NCBI GenBank assembly: GCA_003561495.1
Contig: PWWM01000042.1
Coordinates: 1-7,096 of the forward strand
DNA: 7,096 bases
Direction: 5' to 3'
DNA from: Gammaproteobacteria bacterium
Lineage (GTDB): Bacteria; Pseudomonadota; Gammaproteobacteria; Xanthomonadales; Wenzhouxiangellaceae
Positions 1 to 4,882 of this stretch are shown one piece after another. The position numbers and the translations under genes are program-made. Below the pieces are notes generated by a model. The model made no database searches and was not told the origin of the DNA. It saw nothing but the letters and a program-made list of their open reading frames with translations. Each line of letters begins with the position of its first letter. Within the stretch, counting starts at the first letter, position 1.

Positions 1-483
1 CGTACGATCACTTCGATGGACTATCCCTTGAATACCGAAATCGTGACATTCGATGTCGCGACAGTGGACTCGCGTCCTGCGGTGCTCTATCTCGATGTTA
101 GAGGAAGCTTTGGCGATCCCAATCCGGTACTGGAGTTCAAGCGGGCAAATGACGCTGCCGGCAACAGTTGGCCCGTTCCGGCGGTCCTTGTGCCCGGGCC
201 CATCGATCCCTCGGCGCGGATTTCCATGGCCATCAGTGGCACCGGCGCTCCGGTCGCTGCGGTCCTTGAACCCGAGGGGCTGTTCTACAGGCGGTCATGG
301 AGTACGACCGGAAGCGGTTGGTACGCAATCGGACCCGACCTCTCCAACCCGGCCATCGGAACGTCCGGACAGGTCAGCCTGCTGTTCGCGGATGGGGAAC
401 CGGCAATTGCATACGGCAGCCGCTACCTCAGATCCGGCCAGCTTCCAATCGGCTCGGTCAACTGGTTTGCCGTGCAGCCGTAG
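1..483 (+). CDS. C-terminal part of a repeat-containing, probably exported protein (5' end outside window)
   Basis: The reading frame is open from base 1 and ends at a TAG at 481-483, so the gene almost certainly starts upstream; the Met codon at 16 is only an internal candidate. No enzymatic motif is visible. Counting from that Met, the protein shows three degenerate units of about 50 residues. Each has a small-residue/Pro-Ala core (SRPAVLY at 19-25, GAPVAAV at 77-83, GEPAIAY at 127-133), then an aromatic strand (LEFKRAND at 39-46, LFYRRSW at 89-95), then a Gly-x-Trp type end (W52, W102, W150). This pattern of short beta strands resembles beta-propeller-like or BNR-like repeat proteins that are usually secreted or surface exposed; that assignment is inference. 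The protein ends right after the third unit. It is followed by a 163-base gap before the next gene, so it is probably transcribed separately. Function is unknown. Confidence 0.72.
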   Translation, partial: RTITSMDYPLNTEIVTFDVATVDSRPAVLYLDVRGSFGDPNPVLEFKRANDAAGNSWPVPAVLVPGPIDPSARISMAISGTGAPVAAVLEPEGLFYRRSWSTTGSGWYAIGPDLSNPAIGTSGQVSLLFADGEPAIAYGSRYLRSGQLPIGSVNWFAVQP

Positions 484-646
484 GGTACCTCTGGAATCCG
501 TGTAGCCAATCGCGATCCAACTTCCCTGCAGCAAACAGATGGGAAATTTCCTAGGCCGATTCGGGCCAGTCTCCCATCGCCTGTGGCGGCCGAATCGTCA
601 GACAATCCATGCCTGACTTGAACTTGCAAGGAGCTTTCGGCCAATC
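484..646. other. Intergenic gap with possible stem-loop
   Basis: This non-coding stretch lies between the repeat protein and the ComM-like gene. It holds an 8-bp inverted repeat, CGATTCGG at 557-564 and CCGAATCG at 590-597. Between the arms sits a smaller hairpin, CGCC at 578-581 pairing with GGCG at 585-588 around a TGT loop. No run of T follows, so it is not a typical intrinsic terminator, though it could still fold in RNA. I see no convincing -35/-10 promoter pair. Confidence 0.35.
628..633 (+). promoter_or_regulatory. Ribosome binding site of the ComM-like gene
   Basis: AAGGAG is a perfect Shine-Dalgarno core. It lies 13 bases before the ATG at 647, which is a little longer than usual. 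It supports this start, which also gives the N-terminus expected for the family (MGLATVFSRAQVGI). Confidence 0.65.
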
Positions 647-2137
647 ATGGGTCTGGCAACGGTATTTTCGCGCGCCCAGGTGGGCATTCATGCGCCACTG
701 ATTCGAGTGGAGGTGCATCTCGGACCGGGGCTGCCCGGGTTCGGGATCGTCGGGCTACCGGAGACCGCGGTGCGCGAGAGCAAGGACCGGGTGCGCGCAG
801 CGCTGGATAATGCCGGCTACAAGCGCCCATCGTGGAAGATCACCACGTCGCTGGCCCCGGCCGATCTGCCCAAGGAGGGTGCGCGCTTCGACTTGCCGAT
901 CGCAATTGGAGTGCTGGCCTCCAACGGGCATGTCGAATGCGAACATCTGCACGAGTGGGAGCTGATCGGTGAGCTGTCGCTTGACGGTGAACTCCGACCG
1001 GTCAATGGTTGCCTGCCGGCGGTGATCGAGGCGCGCCGGTCGGGTCGAAAGCTGGTGGTGCCGGCGGCCAATGCCGCCGAGGCCGGGCTGGTCGACGGCG
1101 CCGAGGTGTATCTGGCCGAGCACGTGTGCGACGTGATTGCCGCGCTCAACGGTCAGCGCGAACTGCAACGAGCCGAGAAAGTGGCCGGCGATGAGGGGTT
1201 TCGCGGCCCGGATCTGTCCGACGTGATCGGCCAGCACCGGGCGCGACGGGCGCTGGAGGTGTGCGCGGCCGGTGGTCATAATCTTCTTTTCGTCGGGCCG
1301 CCGGGCACCGGCAAGACCCTGCTGGCCTCGCGCCTGCCCGGCATTCTGCCGCCCATGAACGAGAACGAGGCGCTGGAAGCGGCGGCCATCGCCTCGGTGG
1401 CCGGGATGGGTCTGGACCCGGCCAACTGGCGGCAGCGCCGATTCCGATGCCCGCATCACACCGCCTCGGGCGTGGCCCTGGTCGGTGGTGGCTCGAAACC
1501 GCGTCCTGGAGAAATTTCCCTGGCCCATGCCGGAGTTCTCTTTCTGGATGAACTACCCGAATACAGCCGGCATGTACTGGAAGTCCTTCGCGAACCCTTG
1601 GAATCGGGCCGCATTGTGATATCACGCGCGGCCCTGCAGGCGGAATTCCCGGCACGATTCCAGTTGATCGCTGCAATGAATCCGTGTCCCTGCGGCTACC
1701 AGGGCGATCCTTCCGGTCGCTGCACCTGCACGCCCGACCAGATTCGGCGTTATCGCGACCGCATCTCCGGGCCGCTTCTCGATCGCATCGACCTGCAGGT
1801 CGAAGTGCCGCGCCAGTCGCTCAACGGCCAGGAACCCGGAGAGCCCTCATCGCCGGTGCGCGAGCGGGTCATGGCCGCGCGCCGGATCCAGACCGAACGA
1901 GGCCAGTTCAATGCCCACCTCGATGTCAGCGGTATCCGGGAGCATTGCTGCCTGGGCGCCAAGCAGGCGCAGCTTCTGGAAACGGCCTGCGATCGACTGA
2001 ATCTGTCGGCCCGGGCGCATCACCGAATACTCAGAGTCGCCCGGACCATTGCCGACCTTGATAACAGCGGCGATATCGAACTGGCGCATCTGACCGAGGC
2101 GATCGGTTATCGACAACTTGATCGCAATGCGCAATGA
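647..2137 (+). CDS. comM: YifB/ComM-family Mg-chelatase-like AAA+ ATPase
   Basis: This is a full-length (496 aa) member of the YifB/ComM family, usually about 500 aa. Its characterised relatives are hexameric helicases that promote branch migration during natural transformation in the cytoplasm. The domains run in order. A Lon/ChlI-like N-terminal domain spans about residues 1-170, with the family signature GFGIVGLPE. An AAA+ core starts near residue 190 with Walker A GPPGTGKT at 217-224 (Lys223) and Walker B VLFLDE at 297-302. The sensor-1 region MNPCPCG at 344-350 follows, and SGPLLDRID at 374-382 carries a likely arginine finger, Arg380. A C-terminal helical Mg-chelatase-type domain spans about 400-496 (sensor-2-like HRILRVARTIADL). 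Cysteines 347, 349, 359 and 361 form a CxC-x9-CxC set typical of the family, possibly a metal site. All catalytic motifs are intact. A ComM-type name is safe at family level; a role in competence here is inference, since no other competence gene is in view. Confidence 0.96.
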   Translation: MGLATVFSRAQVGIHAPLIRVEVHLGPGLPGFGIVGLPETAVRESKDRVRAALDNAGYKRPSWKITTSLAPADLPKEGARFDLPIAIGVLASNGHVECEHLHEWELIGELSLDGELRPVNGCLPAVIEARRSGRKLVVPAANAAEAGLVDGAEVYLAEHVCDVIAALNGQRELQRAEKVAGDEGFRGPDLSDVIGQHRARRALEVCAAGGHNLLFVGPPGTGKTLLASRLPGILPPMNENEALEAAAIASVAGMGLDPANWRQRRFRCPHHTASGVALVGGGSKPRPGEISLAHAGVLFLDELPEYSRHVLEVLREPLESGRIVISRAALQAEFPARFQLIAAMNPCPCGYQGDPSGRCTCTPDQIRRYRDRISGPLLDRIDLQVEVPRQSLNGQEPGEPSSPVRERVMAARRIQTERGQFNAHLDVSGIREHCCLGAKQAQLLETACDRLNLSARAHHRILRVARTIADLDNSGDIELAHLTEAIGYRQLDRNAQ

Positions 2138-2156
2138 GCGCCCGGACTTGCAACCA

Positions 2157-2178
2157 ACCTGGTCGTGATCAACCAGGT
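2157..2178. repeat. 7-bp inverted repeat downstream of comM / upstream of vapB
   Basis: ACCTGGT at 2157-2163 and ACCAGGT at 2172-2178 are perfect complements around an 8-base spacer. The element begins 20 bases after the ComM stop codon and ends about 39 bases before the antitoxin ATG. No T-run follows, so it is at best a weak terminator. The position also suits an operator for an autoregulated toxin-antitoxin promoter. Neither role is shown by sequence alone. Confidence 0.45.
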
Positions 2179-2192
2179 GCGGGAATGATAAG

Positions 2193-2208
2193 ATATGGGT
2201 ATATGGGT
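2193..2208 (+). repeat. Perfect tandem 8-bp repeat in AT-rich leader of vapB (candidate promoter/operator)
   Basis: ATATGGGT occurs twice back to back (2193-2200 and 2201-2208), and a partial third copy, ATATGG, lies at 2215-2220 over the antitoxin start. The surrounding stretch 2184-2232 has only 15 G/C in 49 bases, in sharp contrast with the GC-rich genes around it. The weak -10-like hexamers here (TAAGAT at 2189, TATATG at 2200) lack a good -35 partner. Direct repeats beside the start of a ribbon-helix-helix antitoxin are plausible binding sites for autoregulation; this is inference. Confidence 0.45.
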
Positions 2209-2216
2209 TAATCAAT

Positions 2217-2474
2217 ATGGCTGGATATATGAAAACCACGGTCGAGATTGCAGATCCGGTGCTCGAAGCGGCTCGAAACATTGCCCGTCAAGAAGGCACC
2301 ACGGTCAAGGCGCTGATCGAGAAGGGCCTGCGTCAAGTCATCGATGAGTATGAAAGCGAGCCCGGCTTTCAATTGCGCAAGGCCAGTTTTCGAGGCCAGG
2401 GCCTGCAACCTGATGTAGACGGCCTGTCCTGGCAGGACATTCGAAACCGGTCCTATGAGGGTCGCGGGTCTTGA
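2217..2474 (+). CDS. vapB: VapB-family type II antitoxin
   Basis: This 85-aa protein is the antitoxin of the pair with the downstream PIN toxin; it should bind and block the toxin and repress its own promoter. The N-terminal half looks like a ribbon-helix-helix DNA-binding fold: a beta strand (KTTVEIAD, 6-13), helix 1 (PVLEAARNIARQEG, 14-27) and helix 2 (TVKALIEKGLRQVIDEY, 29-45). The C-terminal tail ends in SWQDIRNRSYEGRG (71-84), a pattern typical of VapB-type antitoxins and the likely toxin-binding segment. The start is uncertain. The ATG at 2217 gives MAGYMKTTV, while the in-frame ATG at 2229 gives MKTTVEIAD, which is closer to the usual family N-terminus; neither has a clear Shine-Dalgarno sequence. 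The stop TGA at 2472-2474 overlaps the toxin start by four bases. The gene is intact. Gene symbol is by family and by neighbour, not by a specific orthologue. Confidence 0.88.
   Translation: MAGYMKTTVEIADPVLEAARNIARQEGTTVKALIEKGLRQVIDEYESEPGFQLRKASFRGQGLQPDVDGLSWQDIRNRSYEGRGS
2457..2461 (+). promoter_or_regulatory. Ribosome binding site deciding the TTG start of vapC
   Basis: GAGGG inside the end of the antitoxin gene lies nine bases before the TTG at 2471. This good spacing supports the unusual TTG start for the toxin, which also gives the PIN N-terminus (I-A-V-D-T-N) expected of the family. Confidence 0.6.
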
Positions 2475-2905
2475 TTGCCGTCGATACCAATATCCTGGTG
2501 TATGCCCATCGCGAAGACAGCCCTTTGCACGAGTCCGCCAGTGCGGCCATCGAAGATCTGGCTGTTTCCCGAACGGACTGGGCCATTCCCTGGCCCTGTG
2601 TGCACGAATTTCTGGCCATCGTGACCCACCCGAAGATATTCAACCCACCCACACCGCTGGACCTGGCCATCGACCAGGTCAATGCCTGGCTGGAGTCACC
2701 CTCGCTGGTCCTGTTGCGGGAATCGGTGCATCACTGGGAAGTGGTATCCGATTTGCTGGAAGGCGGCAGGATCATCGGGCCCCAGGTCCATGATGCGCGA
2801 ATTGCCGCACTGTGCATCCAGCATGGGGTGCGTGGGCTCTGGTCGGCGGATCGTGATTTCAGCCGAACACCCGGGTTGACCGTCACCAATCCCTGCGTGG
2901 GTTAA
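2471..2905 (+). CDS. vapC: VapC-family PIN-domain ribonuclease toxin
   Basis: This 144-aa protein is a PIN-domain toxin, a Mg2+-dependent endoribonuclease that in characterised relatives cuts tRNA or rRNA and stops translation. The whole protein is one PIN domain of normal length. The expected acidic residues are present: Asp5 in the opening VDTNILVYAH motif, Glu46 in CVHEF, Asp108 in VHDARIAALC, and Asp127 with Asp129 in SADRDF. The toxin is therefore probably active. Translation starts at a TTG in a TTGA overlap with the antitoxin stop, with a Shine-Dalgarno at 2457-2461, which implies coupled and perhaps deliberately weak synthesis. It is the second gene of a two-gene operon regulated through VapB. 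Only 45 bases and no clear terminator separate it from tamA, so some read-through into tamAB is possible. The RNA target cannot be told from the sequence. Confidence 0.93.
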   Translation: MIAVDTNILVYAHREDSPLHESASAAIEDLAVSRTDWAIPWPCVHEFLAIVTHPKIFNPPTPLDLAIDQVNAWLESPSLVLLRESVHHWEVVSDLLEGGRIIGPQVHDARIAALCIQHGVRGLWSADRDFSRTPGLTVTNPCVG

Positions 2906-2950
2906 GCATCCATTCACGACATGGCAGAAGTTAGCGGTTAGCATAGACGT

Positions 2951-4882
2951 TTGGTTGCGTGCAGCAGAAATTCTCTCTTGGCTCGATTCCTGATCCTGTT
3001 ATTCCTTCCGATTCTGGCCGTGACCGGCCGGGCCGATACCGTGGTGACCGAAATCTCAGGTGTGGATGGCTCCATGCTGGCCAATGTGCGTGCCCACCTG
3101 TCGCTGATCAGGGCCGAACGGCTGGAGGAAGTTTCAGTCTGGCGCTTGCGGCAGATGTCGGAAGACGCCCGCGGAGAAGTCCGCGAGGCCCTGAGGCCTT
3201 TCGGCTATTACCGCCCGCGCATCGAGGTGCGCCTGGACGAACCCAGCGCCGCCGGTCGTCCCTGGCGAGCGCGCATCAATATCTCACCGGGCGAGCCGGT
3301 CCGGATCGACCAGGTCGAAATCGAGTTTTCCGGAGAGGGCGCCGACGATGCTGCCTTGCTGGCCTGGCGCGATGACTGGCCCTTGAGAGAGGGTCGGCGG
3401 CTCGAGCATGCCGTCTATGAGGACGCCTGGCGCGAACTCGACAGCCTGGCCCGCACCCGTGGATATTTCGACGCCAGCTTTCGTGAACGACGGGTCATCG
3501 TCGACCCGGATCGCAACAGCGCCCGGGTTCGCATCCGCTTCGATACCGGACGTCGCTACCTTTTCGGTGGTTACCGGGCTCCGGAAGTCGAGTTTTCCGA
3601 ACGCCTGATGAATCGTCTGACCATCATCGAACCGGGCGAGCCCTACCACAACAGCCGCCTGGACGCCCAGCGCGAGGCGCTGGTGCGGTCACGACTGTTT
3701 GAGCGGGTGATCGTGGAGGAAGAACGCGACCGCGACGATGCCCGTGTCGATCTGACCTATCGCCTGGAGACCCGGCCCCCGAACTCCTACCGGATCACCG
3801 CCGGTTTCGGCACCGACACCGGGGCGCGCATCCAGCTTGGCTGGATTCGTCATTACCTGTCCTCGCGTGGCAATCGACTGGATTCCGGCTTCGGCGCCCA
3901 GCAGCGCAACAACGAGTTCGTGCTGCGTAGCGAGTATCAGCATCCACGTGGCAGCAAGCCCGGAGATTTCTGGAGCGTTGGCGCCGTGCTTCGCCGCGAG
4001 CAGGACAATTTCCGCTTCAATGATGAGAGTCGTCGCGAGGCCATTTTCGATTCCTTCAGCGGCCGCCGTGAACAGGCCGAGCTGACCCTTGGTCGACTGG
4101 AGGAACGTCGCCCGTTCGGTGGTGACTTCGGGCCGCTGGAAGAACGCATATTCATTGCAGCACTCAACGAATCCTTCAATGCCTTTCGCGAAGCCAGCTT
4201 CAGCGAGGAAAACGAGGCGCTGCTGGACGCTCATCCGGAACTGACTGATTTTCTGGAAACCGAAACCAACACCGTCGCGCTGGGCGCACGCTGGCGTCTG
4301 CCCCGGATTCGCGGTTCGGGCTTTTTCGCCGAAGGCCAGATTATGGAAGCCCGGCTGCTGGGCGCCAGCGCCTCGGCCGGCTCGGATGTCAGCTTCGCCC
4401 AGGCCTGGATCAGCGGGCGCTGGCATCAGATTTTCGGAGATCGACACAAGATGCTGTTGCGCGGCGAAATCGGCTACACCGAGGCCAAGACGCGGACGGT
4501 GAACCTGACCCTGGATGAGCGCGAACTTGAACTCAACATCACCGAGTTGCCCGAACGCTATCGCTTCAAGACCGGGGGCGATCGCACCATTCGCGGTTAC
4601 GGCTTCGAAACCCTGAGCACCAATCGCAACGGCGCCAATCATATTCTCGCCGCCACCGCCGAGTATGAGTACAGGGTCGGCAATGACTGGTCCCTGGCCG
4701 CGTTTTTCGATATCGGCAATGCCTTCAATGACTTCACCGACCCCAAGCTCAAGCGCGGTGTCGGGGTTGGCTTTCGCTGGTACACGGTGATCGGCCCCAT
4801 CCAGGTCGACGTGGCCCAGGCGCTCGATGACATCGACCGGCCCTGGCGTTTGCACTTCACCATCGGTACTCGGCTGCTATGA
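2951..4882 (+). CDS. tamA: TamA, Omp85-family outer-membrane translocation and assembly module protein
   Basis: TamA is an outer-membrane beta-barrel that works with TamB in the assembly of some outer-membrane proteins and in envelope lipid homeostasis. The 643-aa precursor has a signal peptide: basic start to Arg12, hydrophobic FLILLFLPILAV at 13-24, and likely cleavage after GRA28. Three POTRA domains follow at about 30-115 (with FGYYRPRI at 84-91), 116-199 (with GYFDASF at 171-177) and 201-273. The barrel spans about 278-643, opening with YRITAGFGTDTGAR. The Omp85 signature Arg-Gly-Tyr is at 548-550 in TIRGYGFETLS. It is longer than Escherichia coli TamA (577 aa), partly through an acidic loop near 413-440. 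The start is uncertain: TTG at 2951 is the only start codon before the h-region other than TTG at 2978, an in-frame TAG lies at 2939, and no clear Shine-Dalgarno is seen. The stop overlaps the tamB start. Confidence 0.94.
   Translation: MVACSRNSLLARFLILLFLPILAVTGRADTVVTEISGVDGSMLANVRAHLSLIRAERLEEVSVWRLRQMSEDARGEVREALRPFGYYRPRIEVRLDEPSAAGRPWRARINISPGEPVRIDQVEIEFSGEGADDAALLAWRDDWPLREGRRLEHAVYEDAWRELDSLARTRGYFDASFRERRVIVDPDRNSARVRIRFDTGRRYLFGGYRAPEVEFSERLMNRLTIIEPGEPYHNSRLDAQREALVRSRLFERVIVEEERDRDDARVDLTYRLETRPPNSYRITAGFGTDTGARIQLGWIRHYLSSRGNRLDSGFGAQQRNNEFVLRSEYQHPRGSKPGDFWSVGAVLRREQDNFRFNDESRREAIFDSFSGRREQAELTLGRLEERRPFGGDFGPLEERIFIAALNESFNAFREASFSEENEALLDAHPELTDFLETETNTVALGARWRLPRIRGSGFFAEGQIMEARLLGASASAGSDVSFAQAWISGRWHQIFGDRHKMLLRGEIGYTEAKTRTVNLTLDERELELNITELPERYRFKTGGDRTIRGYGFETLSTNRNGANHILAATAEYEYRVGNDWSLAAFFDIGNAFNDFTDPKLKRGVGVGFRWYTVIGPIQVDVAQALDDIDRPWRLHFTIGTRLL
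4879..4882 (+). promoter_or_regulatory. ATGA stop-start overlap coupling tamA and tamB
   Basis: The tamB ATG (4879-4881) and the tamA TGA (4880-4882) share bases. I see no strong Shine-Dalgarno just upstream, so tamB is probably translated by ribosomes that terminate on tamA, keeping the two partners in fixed ratio. The coupling is inferred from the arrangement. Confidence 0.7.

Noticed and set aside
755..1528. Minus-strand open frame of 257 codons opposite the ComM-like ATPase
   Set aside because: It mirrors the conserved Walker-containing gene, has a low-complexity Arg/Gly/His composition and no family motif, so it is a shadow.
1676..1729. CxC-x9-CxC cysteine cluster in the ComM-like protein as a novel zinc site
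   Set aside because: A similar MNPCPCG plus CxC arrangement is a normal feature of this protein family, so it is not new.
2157..2208. Repeats near vapB as a CRISPR-like or attachment-site array
   Set aside because: There are only two or three short copies with no spacers, integrase or transposase nearby; a regulatory reading is simpler.
2951..2971. Possible lipoprotein signal from the cysteine at TamA residue 4
   Set aside because: The cysteine precedes the hydrophobic region, so there is no lipobox; the signal fits ordinary cleavage after residue 28.
3689..4855. Long open frame of 388 codons on the minus strand inside tamA
   Set aside because: It lies fully opposite a well-supported TamA barrel, has no recognisable domain, and long antisense frames are expected in GC-rich coding DNA.
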